Origin: Ceratodon purpureus
Taxonomy: Eukaryota; Streptophyta; Bryopsida; Pseudoditrichales; Ditrichaceae
Reading direction: 5' to 3'
NCBI GenBank assembly: GCA_014871385.1
Contig: CM026423.1
Span: 19,581,690 to 19,645,689, forward strand
Length of the DNA: 64,000 bases
Shown here: positions 13,701 to 26,900 of the stretch, in pieces
Position numbering within the stretch: the first letter of the stretch is position 1
How the letters are laid out: every line of letters begins with the position of its first letter
Translations under genes and position numbers: made by a program
Notes under the pieces: model-generated
Seen by the model: the letters and a program-made list of their open reading frames with translations, nothing else
Databases searched by the model: none
Told to the model about the DNA's origin: nothing

Positions 13701-15417
13701 ATTGCCATCTTCATATTTCGACACCTCAGGTTTTGAAAATGAAAGTGGTTTCCTGTCATCACCCGCAATTACAGTACCATCTTCATTAAACATTACATCA
13801 TCAGGTAACTATTCCAGAACACACAGATCGCTCAAATGACTAGACTTGTACTTCAACAATGACTACGGTACTTTTTGAAAATGTGGAAGACTGTAATTAC
13901 GAACCTTTCCTGTCGAGCAATCATAAACTCGAGGTGGCTCATCAGACCCCTCTTCAAGACCGGACCCCAATCTGCACCTCCCGCTTGTGCTTGAGTTGTA
14001 CACTTCTGCTACAATGCTCGATTCAGGGCACCACCGACATAGCCTAGTACTGTTACAATTCTGTAAGTCCCCGTCTTACGATCCACTGTCAACTGCGAAA
14101 AATTGCACAGGGAGTTGTCTCCACTCTCTTGTTAATGGATTTCCAACAAGAACATGCATCACTTCAATCTCCCTATGTAAAGCAGACGCCAGAAAAACCA
14201 GCCATCGGAGCAATACTTGGAGTACCAGTCGTCTGTAGCAATGTAAGAGCTCACCATAGATTTCGTCAAGACCGGCCTAAATGCCAGTGGGGCAGCTTGG
14301 ACGCCATTAAGAGCCAAAATCAAAAGCATTCACCCACTTCCAAAACTGTGCGTCATAGACTCTTCCATCGATCGACTCAAACTGGCTCCTGAAGACGCTA
14401 CCAGCTACACCTCGACGCTTCCAGCTTCCAGCTTGTGGACAGCGTTCCAATGCGAGCAATGCCATCGATCGACAGACGAGCAAATACATACTCCAACAGG
14501 TCCTGCGGTAGCCAGCTTGCTCCACACACCAGGATCGACCTCACACGGACATCGACCCCATCTGCCAACAAGGGTTGTACTGCTATAAAACTCTACTCAC
14601 TTACCCAACTGCAGGATAATCCGAAACCTGATCCAGCAACGTCGAAGGTATTTACAACTAGAATGAGCGGGCCGAATGATCAGTTTAAGGATGGCAAAAA
14701 CTTCTGCAATTACTCTCCACGCTCGGCTAATTAGTCGTGAGTCGTGACTGTGAGTGATAGTTTGTGAGTTAGGTTAAGCTTGTGAGTCTGATCCAAAGGA
14801 AGCTTTACAGTGCAGTAGTGTGGCATGATATTGTTGCATGCCTCGTCGATCAGGATTTCGGGAGTTTGTTAAGCTTAGCAATGTGGTGCACTTCAGTGTA
14901 GTGATCATGTGCATTGAGAGCGAAATCTAGAATCATTGCTGTGAATGCGTGCTATGATCGACCCGGGTCAGACAGGCTTCACCAGCACTACTGGGACGCT
15001 CCAGATTCTGGTTTGCTGGCCCTGCCCTTTTAGGGAAGGATTTTACTTTACACTAAGTTATGTAGATGGATAATGGTGGATAATGTAGATGGATAGTATT
15101 ATGGTGGAGCATCTGGGTCCAAAAGGTTTGGTCTAACCATTAAAGCTCCCTTTGAACTAAGGAGTGAATCTTATATTCTTGAAAGGGGCAACTCCAAAAA
15201 ACAATTGTATATAAGCAAATGGGTGTTGAGCAAGTGGACATTGAAGATCAGTTAATGATAGTTGATGAAATTGAATGTCTTTGATTTAATTGATTTATTT
15301 GAATTCGTGGAATTGTCTTTGATATACTTGAATGTCTTTTGTTTTGTATTTAATGGAATGTTGAGTTGAGGTGTATTTAATACCTTATAAAATGAGAGTA
15401 TCTTTCAAGGGTGGATC
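10786..15417. other. Spacer between the two MULE copies; no gene supported
   Basis: AT-rich DNA with two GC-richer patches at about 12300-12640 and 13200-15020. Those patches contain only short, overlapping frames in several phases with no recognisable domain or splice pattern. They look like old repeat or gene debris. No structural RNA or terminal repeat was found. A 20-bp-scale local duplication (TATGATCAAGCCTT) occurs near 12850-12895. Confidence 0.4.
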
Positions 15418-16107
15418 TTAACCCCTAAAGGACAATCTGCCACATTTAGGCTTTTTTTGAATTTGGGCATGTACCTATGAATGCAATTTATATCAGGATT
15501 CTCTGAAATTTTTATTGAAGGTGGGCCGTTCGGAGATCTTCGTGTGGGTATTTTTATTTTTCAATTCCGACATCAGGATCAAAAGTTATGAAGGTTTAAG
15601 TGTCAAATGCTGCTCGTTGGGCAACTGCTGAATTTTTCTAAGCCACTATGAATGCAGCAAATTCTGCCCAAAACTGCCCAAAATTGTCCAAAGACGAAAC
15701 TTTGAAATTCCACCAAAAATTAAGATTTTGATATTTTTCAAAAATAAAAATTTCTATGTATAGAGAAGGCAGTAGAGCATGTTCCCGCCGTTCGGATTTT
15801 TAACCCAAATTTTTTTCATATACTATTTTTATTATCCAGAAACGGCCTTTGTTTGTGAATTTCAGTATACCCCCTAGCGGAAAATGATTTTTTGGCAACT
15901 TTCCACAAATTTTTTGAATATAATTTTCTTATTACAATTAGCTTACTCAGTCTTCTTTGACGTGCATCAAAACCCGCAAAATCCATAATGCAAAAAAATG
16001 GTTTTTGGGGCCTTCAAAACTCTGATGTCCCCTTTTTTTGCAAGGAAATAAAAACTTGTTTTTCTACTTTGAACGTTAGGATCTTGCAATTGGTGAAGAA
16101 TGAGTGT

Positions 16108-16118
16108 GTGAGATTTGG
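16108..16118. repeat. Target-site duplication of the right MULE copy, left side
   Basis: GTGAGATTTGG, repeated exactly at 29471-29481. The uninterrupted homologue near 40460-40490 (inverted) has a single related sequence here, which confirms the duplication. Eleven bases fall in the 8-11-bp range known for Mutator-like elements. Confidence 0.85.
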
Positions 16119-16125
16119 CAGCGAC

Positions 16126-16167
16126 GCTATCTTGTGAGCGGTGAGCGGTGAGCAGTGAGCGGTGAGC
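16126..16167. repeat. Terminal inverted repeat core, right MULE copy, transposase side
   Basis: Starts GCTATCTTGTGAGCGG and continues with TGAGCGG/TGAGCAG heptads. It is preceded by seven bases (CAGCGAC) shared with the left copy but not with the opposite tip. Confidence 0.9.
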
Positions 16168-16452
16168 CCAAAAAAATTCAATTTCTGTGTAAAAATTTGA
16201 GTTTTTCGTATATTTTTTGAATTTTTTTGAGAGCAATCACACAATGATGAGCGATTTGGGACACTTTGCTTGAATATACGAATGCCAAATAAGTAGACCC
16301 TATAACCGTGGAATGAATGAAATGTGCGTGGTTTCAGGTAATATCTAACTGTTTAGGGTTTAATACAGAATGGATATCCTATTTTTTTGAATTTTTTTTA
16401 TGTCATTTTTGTGGTCTCGGAAGTGGAGAAAGAATATTCTGAGGTCATCAGA

Positions 16453-16488
16453 GAATATTCTCTCCTCGGATCCGAGGAGAGAATATTC
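16453..16488. promoter_or_regulatory. 36-bp perfect palindrome near the transposase-side tip (right copy)
   Basis: The same site as 10415-10452 of the left copy, one base pair shorter at each end. The 14-bp core is at 16464-16477 and the GAATATTC arms are intact. The outermost mismatch beyond the palindrome is the only difference, while the surrounding non-coding DNA shows more changes. Confidence 0.8.
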
Positions 16489-16698
16489 CCTAAGTATGCC
16501 AAAACATTGGTTCTCTTCTTAATTTTCACACGAACACATTTGAGAAGTGAACAATAACTAAATAAAATAGTGACCTTTATTTATGTTCTGCGGATTCCAA
16601 ATCCAGCACAAAGCAAAAACAAATCAATTCCGCTATTGATATAATGTATTCTTAAATTGTACTGGTCACTCAATTTCAAAGTCTAACCATAAGAAAAA

Positions 16699-19600
16699 CT
16701 ACTGAAGCGGTTCAGCAACTTTGGCCATCTCCAGAACACGCATAACTTCGTTGAAGCTGAAGCTAGGGGCGTGCATAAAAGTATCAACCTTGTAATCCAT
16801 CTCACATAGATAGCGGAAGATATAATAAACATGTTTGCAGTACTTCCACTGGCCTCTTTTGCCAAGGGTTTCCGAAGTCATTTTCATGAAGTCGGGGCAA
16901 GTACATCCAGGGAAGTCCGTGATGGTGATACAATATATGGTTTCACTGGGACTCTTCAAGGAGATGACGCAGCCAAATCCTGGATATGGAATCGATGTGA
17001 CACTTGTTATCCAATACTTGTTCATGAGACCCGCGCTGCTCCACTTGTTGCGGTGCTCGGAGGTAGGAGCGTCAGAACTTCTCCTGATGGCATATCCGTT
17101 TCGAGTCGTCGGGTGTGTATCAGGATCGACAGGAACCGGGAAATGACTCCTTGGAAGCGGCATATTAGCAGCAACCTGGAACTGACGTCGAGGTGATAGT
17201 ACTCCACGTTGTTGGAGTTGAAACCCGGCCTCCTCAAGATCCAAAATCTCTTTGATGGTCAAATTTGTGCCCCTTTTCACAGGCCAAGTCTGCGGGATAG
17301 ATGGCCAATCGATCACAAACGACTTCTTTGTGCCTTTCACACATCTATTAATGTCATCGGCGCAAAACCAGAAGTCAGTAGAAATATGACGATCGGTTCT
17401 GAACTCCTTCTTCATGCCTACATATGTAGGAGCAGGCGTACCATGTGTACCTCGGCGCACTCGGGTATCACACTTCTCATTCGTATGAGCCTGCATTGCT
17501 TGGCATTTTCGGTTAGACTTGCCGGACAGTCTGGCAATGTGCCACTTAGAGGGGTCGCAATCTGTCTCCTGCACTGAAGTAGTGTGTTGAACACCCGAGT
17601 CAGGTTGAGAAAGGGCCTCCTCAATGCGTGCTCTGGTGGACCTCGTGCCATCACGAGGAATGGAGTAATTCACTGTATCATAACGATGAGAGTCATGACT
17701 GGAACCGGGAGGCAAATCTAACTTCCGTTTTGTAGATCCAAAGATCTCTGCACCTTCCAAGCCACCTTTCTTCGTCAATATATCCTCCGCTCCCGGGTAG
17801 GAGTTCACTGCCTCAGCAATCAACTTGGGGTCACCAGAGCGTTGAGCGTGCCGTAAACGAAGTTCTGCTCTGTCCGGACCTTTACCGCCCTTTCCTCCTT
17901 TCAGCCAAGACCGGTAACTTGTGATCTGCATGAATGCTCGGATCATATCATCCACTGTTGCCTCGTACAAACATGTCATTGTATTTCCTGATTGTTGAAG
18001 CCATCTGTTGTGGACCGTTTCGGCAAGGTTGCAGGAAGGCATGTCGGCTCTCTCGTCAAGGGTAAGATCCTGGGAAAAAAAATGAAACAAATGATGTCAT
18101 TTTCAGGATTATAAAAAACAATTCAAGTATACTAATACTAGATGAAAGGTTAAAAGACAATTCAACTTACCAGCTGCATTGAGCCTCCCCATTGTCTGTA
18201 TCGATAGTGCCAGAAAGCCATCCAATCATTTAGATGACCCCTTCCTTCTTCTGTTGTGGCGCCTGACGAAAGCCACCACCCGCGGATGACGTTGTACTGT
18301 GCGTCTGCTTCCTCCTGGGACTTTGCGTCCTTCCATACTTTGCACAAAGCTTTGTGTTGGTCTTGAAAGCTTGGCAAGATGTTCCGGGAAGTTGCCCTCT
18401 GCAAGCACTTTGTCCAGTGGAAAAGACAAGTGCGTTCACGTTCTTCCATTGGATCATTGGGATCGCCGTTCCCATACACCTTACGAACAGCGTGCCAGTT
18501 GGCTCCAGCGTTGTCAGCCATGAATCCTTTGAAATTAGTATTTTCAAGGCCGTTCTTCCGCATAACTTCATTAAGCTGAAGCCAAAATAACTCCTGAGCA
18601 GCAGCATCTTCGGATTGCATGTCACAAAGGGCAATCGTCAGAACTTTACAGTACTTACTGTCATAAACGTGGCATGCCATAGTGGTCCAGTCAGCTACGC
18701 GCTTGACATGGTCAAACATGATCCAACAGTCTTGAAGATCGCCTCCAGGCTGCATGCGCTTCACCAAATCCACACCGCTTCCTGGACGATCAGTGGACAT
18801 CTTGAATAGAAATACCTTGCCTTCGTTCTGTCCAGGGAATTGATTACGATGGATAAAATCAAAGTTGGAGTAGTCCTTCAGCTCCAGGATGCTGTCTGTC
18901 ACTCCTCTTCCTTGGCGAAAAAACCTTTTCGAGCCAGAAACGAAATTGCGTATATTCGGTGATGTAAGAGTCTCAAACTGGTCCATTACAGCATCCATAG
19001 ATGCTCCTCGAAGATGATTACCTCCTGCAGTTGGACGGATCAGAGCATCGGCAAGGTACTGCTTGCTGGCCGCTAAGACGATAGCAGAATTCTTGGCGTT
19101 AGGTGTCTTCTGAACCTCCTTAGCAATGCACTCAAACATTACGTCCATTGAATCCTGACATCTACCTTGAGATACAGGATGTCTGTGACGTCCTAAATGA
19201 ATGGCCGCACGGGTAACATCTTTATCTGCGGATGATACATGGTAGATCCTAGCCTCGCACAGTGCTAGACAAATTGGAGGTGTCTTACATACTTTGCATG
19301 CTAATGTAGATTTCTCGGTGGGAGATCCTCCCACAGAAAACGGTACGAAGGCTACACCTGACCATTCTGTGCTGTTTACCATTCCATTATTCCTGCAGAT
19401 ATAATCGCAACTACGGTTGGGACATTTTAAATGTCCAGTACAGGATGACTTACGATATGTGAGGCCATACTCGTTCTTGATGTTTGTGGTCATGGTCTTG
19501 CACCAGGTGTGGCCATCATACTGCTTGCTCATCCCGTCCATGCCACCTCCAAATTGAGGTGGAACGCCTTCAGGTAAAGGGGGCAGCTCAAAAATCTTGT

Positions 19601-20318
19601 CTCCGTCATAAACTGGCGGTAAATACTTCACTTGTTCATGGTCGATTGTGTCAAAATCAATCTGCGACAGTTCTGATCGGGAGCCCCTTCTCGATGCCGT
19701 CATCCTGATGGCAAACAAGACGCTTCTATTTTTTTGGGAAGCAGGGTGAATAGGTGGACGCCCTGTAGACAATGATGCGGACATACTAGAACGACTGCTC
19801 TGTCCAGATGGGTGACTTGACTGCTGAGACCCCCGAGACTGGAATGGATTTGACCTAGTGTCTCCTAGCTTGATTTCACTGTGAGTGTCATCATCCGAGT
19901 CACTCAACAAATGCACTGAATTGTCACTCGGTTCTATTTTGACAGATGCTCGACCAGGAACTGGAACAGTAGACGTTGAAGGAGGAGGGGTCAAAAGAAC
20001 AGTAGACTCAGACATCTGTGCATCTGATAATCCATAGACCTTGAACATTCCAGTGCTAAGAGTCCACATGTAACCATCAGGTGTACTATCCTTCACTTGG
20101 AATATACACTCACGAATCTCTCCATTATCATCGAAGATCTCTTCTTCCACGTAAATGGTCCCGGCTCTAAAACCAAACCTTAAACTAAGTAGTCGCTCCT
20201 CGACAAGTACCTTATTGTCTGGACCTACAGACATCACTAATGGAATACCCCCGTCATGAGCTCGCAGAGAGGCCATTCTAAGAGTACTATAGAAGATAGA
20301 AGAAGTACAATCATGCAT
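16699..20318 (-). CDS. Mutator-type (MULE) transposase with SWIM zinc finger, right copy
   Basis: Exon 1 is 18171-20318 and exon 2 is 16699-18069 on the minus strand, 1,172 aa. Exon lengths equal those of the left copy to the base. The DDE candidates, C-x2-H, H-x-H and SWIM ligands are all unchanged. The reading frame happens to stay open upstream to 20477 in this copy only, so the conserved ATG at 20318 is preferred. Changes between the copies concentrate in the Ser-rich linker and the Cys-rich N-terminal region. The divergent neighbour is the ParB-MTase gene, 649 bp away start to start. The protein should be the element's own mobilising enzyme. Confidence 0.85.
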
Positions 20319-20967
20319 TGGAGGAGAGGTGGACTGGGAATACAACAATACAATGACTTGTGACTCCAAGACATTGGAGAGACTATATAGTTCTTCGGGG
20401 GCTAAATAAATTGGCACCTTACATGTTCTTTTAATAAATAATTTGTACAGGTGGATATTGCATGACCTGTAGAGCACAATATTTAGTTACTTAGTATCTG
20501 ACATACTAAAGTGATTAGGCGGCTGAGAGCGCCAATATGGTTATCTTTTGCTACTACAAATATAACAAGCAGCCGTCAATTTAATCTTCTAGGATTGACC
20601 TTTAATTTAAATAGGAGTTTGTTAAGATACAGTTTATTAAATTGGACGTTATAATTTGCGTCCAGGTCATCAAACGATAATTAGTGGATCTCTATAATTC
20701 AAACATAATATTCTGTCATACTCTTTACAGATCGATACTGGACTTCATTGAAGGATCTAGTGGCAATAATTCAAATGTTTACTAATATTATTGTTTTTTA
20801 AAATACTGGCACGATCCAAATCAGGTACCACTCACAATACAAGTGTTTTAAGGATTAGAGGAGAGGATACACATACTCTGCTAAGTGACAATGATGGTCT
20901 CACTTATCAAGTTCATGACAATCCTCTCAGTCAGTTGTATGTTTGCGGGAGCGTGTTACTGAGACAC
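20319..20967. promoter_or_regulatory. Divergent intergenic region between transposase and ParB-MTase genes (right copy)
   Basis: Counterpart of 5935-6584. The stretch 20820-20967 is an open frame in phase with the first annotated ParB-MTase exon, preceded by a plausible acceptor (AATCAG at about 20824). Its translation contains GEDTHTLLSD, which resembles the DTH motifs of later exons. The true gene start may therefore lie in an upstream exon within this region. Confidence 0.45.
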
Positions 20968-23900
20968 ATGAGGGACGGGGAAGAACCTAGTACAAGAGTG
21001 CCTAGGGCTCCTAGATCATGTACGACTAGAGGTAGAGGGAGAAGGCGAGGTTCTCATTTTGGTAATTCGAAGCAGATCACATACCAGAGGAGACGAAAGG
21101 AGAAGGATGCTCTCAGCCGTATCGCAGAAGTGGATTGTTTAGCAGATGAATCTGGCCATCTAAAAATCAAGGAATTGGCTACAATATGTCAAGTATACCA
21201 GACTTATTTGTTTGCTCACTAGTTTTCTTCTTTATGTGAATTTCAAGTTTATCATGTTTGATTTATTATTTCATTAGGTCTAACCCGCATAAGCTCTTGC
21301 TATGGACGATTTCTCTGAGGAATTAGCTTAGCCATTGAACTTTTCGTTCTAGAGTTCCCGTAAGTTAGTGAGATGCATTTGGTGAGTTTGATGGTGTCAC
21401 ACTCAAGTAATTTCCGAGCAGACTGAATAGGGAGGCGTGACGCAATTATGTGCATTGACTGCAGGGCCTCTCGGTTGACTCAGACATTGGTGGTACGGGG
21501 TTCAGACCTCGAAGTACAGCCTCAGTCGCAGAAGGAGCTGACCTCGGTGGCACGAGCGAGGAGCCGGCTGCTCTCACTTCTACGGTGTTCTCTCAAGATC
21601 AGGTAAGTACTCTTTCTCATAACTACTTCGGTTTGCATTATACTTGCAATGAATAGAACTGTGGACAAATTCTAGTCATGGTCATGATCACAAAAGGCGA
21701 CATTAGCTTCAGATGCAGCACCCGAACCCTAGGTCTCAGATTTCAGGGAATCTTTTATAATCACTTGTTGGGTAATATGAATTTCGCATTACAGGGGATC
21801 GAGGTCCTTGATAGGTCGAGAGAGGACCACTCAGAACTCCAAATTCTGGGAGACACCCACCTGGTTGCGGTCTCAGAAGTGTTGAGCAGAGCAACGAATC
21901 CCAGCCACTTCGAAGAGGTAAGTTTCATTCAGTGCTCTCCGACTTTGGTGCAAACGAGAAGAACACAGGAATAGCTGTAAGGTTTCTGATAATCCGAAAA
22001 CAGATGTCACTGCTGCATGAGTGTATGAGAGTACGAGTGACATTCATATGATAACAAATTCTTGGGATATCAGGTGTTGGTTATGGGTAATTTTGTTTCC
22101 AGCACCATGTCTCGACTCGACTTATGAGACTAATGCCAAGTCTGAGTACTCTAGCTATTTCAATCAAACAAGCTAGTCGTTGAATACTCGTCGTTACCGT
22201 GTCAATCAGTCAGTACTGAAGCCTAATCTGCCTGTGCCTGGTACGATAGACCTGGTTGTGTTGGTGCCGATGCATGGTATCCTGAGCTGAATGGTTACTT
22301 GGAGCTGAATGGTTACAACAGCTGAATGGTTACTTGGAAATAGATGTCGTCCTTTGATTGCGAGCTTGAATTTAGCTAGGCTATGCATGATAATTATTGA
22401 TTAAAAACCTTAATCTCATTAGACTTCGCTTCCAGTCCCCACTTGCCTGGAGCTGAATCTCGATTTCGTGTGTTCTAGAAAGAGCTGTTCTTAGAAAGTA
22501 TCTTTGATCTGTCATACAGTTAGGCTGATTGAGATAGTCTGTCGTTGGTTCTAGTGTTCAGCTTTCATTCTCTCTTTGCAGGCGGTCGAGGAGCTTCGTA
22601 ACCCGAAGGAGGACCGTTCTAATCTCGAATCTCTACAAGATACCCATTCGGTTGCCTTCCCGGAGCCCGAGAGGACAGTTGCGGATTCTAGTCAGATGGA
22701 GGCAGTAAGTGCTACCTGGATTAACCTTTTAATGAGAAGTTAGTTTCTGCGATGCTAGGTGTCGGAGTGGCTACTTAGGATTCTTTCAGCTTGGATCGAA
22801 TTAAAATTTCAGACTCATACTTTGAGGGCTTTGTCTAGGATTTAGTGTGCTCAATAGTTACTTGGAACTTGATTTGGTCCCTCTCTTGCAAGAGGGAAAT
22901 TCTTGTTTATCTTGCATTGAAATAATTCAATTTTATCTACTTGTTTGCAGATGAGCAGCGACCATGGGATGGAGGAGGTACAATGCACAAACGCTGACAT
23001 GGAGAATAGCTTAGGAGGCATGGCTGCAATGGAGAACATGCTACGCAGGGAGGTGATGGGAACCTCGCACCTTGCACTTCAGAGTGCGATGGATATGCCA
23101 GGTATGGAGATTGACGTGCCACTCTGCAGAATGATCCCCATGAAGGATGTCAGGGAGCCATTGCAGAACGACATTCAAAAGCTCAAGGCAGAATTCACGC
23201 GTGGATACAGGCGGGCATCGGCATGCTTCTATCTCTCATTGAGGAGTTTTAGGATGGAGGAATCATATGTCACTGACACGGACAGGGCATCGTGGTCAGA
23301 GTTATGGCGCCAAGAGGATCTTGAGTTTGAGGGGCGCTTGCTTTCTACGCCGGGGTTGGAGAAATTCTCCAACCGATTCTTCTATGTTTGGGACGGGAAT
23401 CATCGACACATTGCATGGACTGAGAGCATCAACGCCCTTCATCAACAAGATGCAGAATTCCATGTTTCTGTTCGCTCTGTTATTATCAATGTCACACCTC
23501 AAAATTGCAATATGATGTTGCACGCCATGACTGATTGGAACAAGTAATTATTCCAAACATTTCTCTATTTTTTATTATGGCTTTGTAGATTCTGTATAAA
23601 CTTGTCCATTTACTCGCATTGCTTATGTCAATTTTGGTTTTATAAATATCAATGAATATTTGTGTAATGTGTTTCAGGAAGAATCAGGTAGACCACGTGG
23701 CGCAGCACTGGACCCATGAGTTGAGGCGTGTCCAACAGCTCGGTTTGTTGGACTTTGACCAATTGAAAGGATTGGTGAAGGAGGAGGACTTGCAGGCAAG
23801 CATTCTAGAGTGGACACGAACCAAAAACAAGAAATGGTATCATCTTACGATTGATGCTTTCATCAACTTTTTATACGAGGTATGCAACATTATTTTCCTA

Positions 23901-26900
23901 TCCTTGCTACGTCCTCTAATAATGTAAGTACTCTACAACTAACTATATAGTACTCTGCATCCAGAGGGAGATATTAGCCGCTCAAGAGGAGGCAATTCGA
24001 GCATACAAAGACTCTTTGATAACAGGACTGGGAGAAGACCGGGTGGGAAGTCCCTCTGAGCTCCTTACAGCTAGTAAGAAGGCTGTTAAAGTGATTAAAA
24101 CATCGCTACACACGCGATTGGAGCGCTTCGTAGCAATCGCCAATCCAGCTAACGGTGATGGATTTATCAAAGAGGTATGCGGTATTGCTATCAATGTTTG
24201 AGAAAATGTTGTTTGAGGTGGCACCCCCGATCCATGCCTCGGATCCGAGGGGTGCCCATGCGCATGCTTGGTGAATCACTTTTTTTGCAACTTGAGCTCC
24301 AGCCGAGTGCTGGAGACTCAAAGCTTTTGTTTTATCTCTTGATATTATCATTCTATTGTTTGTTGCTTGCGGTGAGATGCATGGCTACAGCCTGCACTGA
24401 GCAGGCAAAGACGTCGGTTTCGTTTTTTATTTTTGAGGCAAGCCTCACTGGGAGGCCTGCGCTTTGGTCGAAAACCTTGCCTTTCTCTGAAACCTGCAGC
24501 CACCGAATTGGTGTCCTCGGATCCGAGGCGAGAATATTCTCGAAATTCCTCTGGTCCGAAATGTCGAGAACACCAGGTGGCTGCGGGTGTTGAAGCAGCG
24601 CCTTCCTGTTTTTTTTTGTTTTCACGCTAGCCTCACTTGGAGGCTTGCGGTATTGCTATCAATGTATGAGAAAATGTTGGTTGAGGTGGCACCCCCGATC
24701 CATGCCTCGGATCCGAGGGGTGCCCATGCGCATGCTTGCTGAATCACTTTTTTTGCAGCTTGAGCTCCAGCCGAGTGCTGGAGACTCAAAGCTTTTGTTT
24801 TATCTCTTGATATTATCATTCTATTGTTTGTTGCTTGCGGTGAGATGCATGGCTACAGCCTGCACTGAGCAGGCAAAGACGTCGGTTTCGTTTTTTATTT
24901 TTGAGGCAAGCCTCACTGGGAGGCCTGCGCTTTGGTCGAAAACCTTGCCTTTCTCTGAAACCTGCAGCCACCGAATTGGTGTCCTCGGATCCGAGGCGAG
25001 AATATTCTCGAAATTCCTCTGGTCCGAAATGTCGAGAACACCAGGTGGCTGCGGGTGTTGAAGCAGCGCCTTCCTGTTTTTTTTTGTTTTCACGCTAGCC
25101 TCACTTGGAGGCTTGCGGTATTGCTATCAATGTATGAGAAAATGTTGGTTGAGGTGGCACCCCCGATCCATGCCTCGGATCCGAGGGGTGCCCATGCGCA
25201 TGCTTGCTGAATCACTTTTTTTGCAGCTTGAGCTCCAGCCGAGTGCTGGAGACTCAAAGCTTTTGTTTTATCTCTTGATATTATCATTCTATTGTTTGTT
25301 GCTTGCGGTGAGATGCATGGCTACAGCCTGCACTGAGCAGGCAAAGACGTCGGTTAAGTTTTTTATTTTTGAGGCGAGCCTCACTGGGAGGCCTGCGCTT
25401 TGGTCGAAAATCTTGCGATTCTGAGGAATGTGCAGCCACCGATATGGTGTTCTCGGTTTCCTATAAGTTTTGTTGTGTGGGGCTTTGGTTGGCGCCTTTT
25501 TTCCAATCAGTCTGTGCTATGGATGTGGAGCTCAGCTGGAGTTTTTGTCCGTATTTGTTTGTAGTTTTGTGGTGCCTTAAATTTAATTTTTACAGTCACT
25601 GAATTGTGAGCTTAATCTGAGGTGATTAATGGACAGTCTGCAATAAGGAATTTGTATTGCATTTTTCTAAACAGTCTAGAGCTTTGCAATTTCAGTATGA
25701 TTTTTATCTCTCTGGACTCTTCCTTATAATCTGAATGTGAAGTTCAGTGTAATTGAACTTTAATTTCTATAAGTTCATTTGAGATGATTTGATCTTATTC
25801 TAAGATGATGCTTGTCTTGTTTTCTTTGCTTGTTTCCAGTGCTTCTCCCGTTTAGAGTATGTTATTGTGTACTCTCTTTTTATTTGTAATGCATAGTTCC
25901 ACTTAGTTGTTCATTAATATCAAGTACATTATATAGAATGATATGAATTTTTACTAAGATGATGCTTGACTTGTTTGCAGATCATCCGGCACTTTGACAT
26001 ATTCTATATGAATGCAGAGATGACCCCTGAGAAGTTGCAGCTTTTTTCAAGTGCGAAGGTTTCTGCCAAGTACAAAGAGAGGTGGTTGAAGTGGTGGAAC
26101 ATGAGCAAGGAGAGTCGACAGGAGTACAATTTTCCTCCTCATCCAGCTTCCGATTTAGTTCTCCGGCCTTGGGTTGATCAGGCTGCCTTTTGGGCTGGGG
26201 TAAGTTTCTAATTCTTATACTTTTGCATTTCTTTTCACTGATGTTGCTTATTGCAGTATAACATAACTTTTCATCATAAAAATGCTAATGTATTCATATG
26301 TGTTTTGTAATTGATTGTATTTGCAGCTAGAGGAGGAGGCAGTCATTCGTTATGCCAAGATTGTAGAGGAGGACATGATAGTTTTGAGGACAGAGGATTT
26401 ACCTAATCCTGTAGATGATATTGGCTCATGGATTGAGGCTCATTCCATCACTTTGTGGGGAAAAGCCTTTAAGCCTTTTTTCCCCAAGGCAGGAACCTTT
26501 ACCAAGAAAGAGCCATTTCTCCACCAAGCTGGAGCTGAGAATGCTATGAAGCGGGCTATCTTGAGGTATTTCTGGAGGGAATTGGTTGTAAAGGGTGCCA
26601 TTGATAGGAAGGATATTCCTCAGAGGTTTAAGAAATGGGTGGATGTTTCTAGCAGTGAGTGCATTTTTACAGATTATCAGAGGAGGCATTTTGGAGCTCC
26701 TCATCTCCTTCAGTGTCCTTGGTACCTGGAGCTCAAGGAGAATGATCAATGCCCAGGGGAAGAGAGAGGTCTTAAGGCAAGTTGTGAGAATTTGATGAAG
26801 CAGCTTGGGGATGAGAACATGGTGGGTTTGGAGGAGGATACCTCGCAGGTTGGTGATGATGCCGCTCTTTCTGAGAGACAGAAGAAGAAGGTGGCTGAGA

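Noticed and set aside
1034-25440. CRISPR-like arrays
   Set aside because: Units are 306-468 bp and repeat along their whole length; there are no short repeats with unique spacers and the genome is plant nuclear.
24106-25602. Repeated frames of 65-138 codons on both strands
   Set aside because: Products of the 468-bp tandem array inside an intron; no domain and no conservation with the other copy's array.
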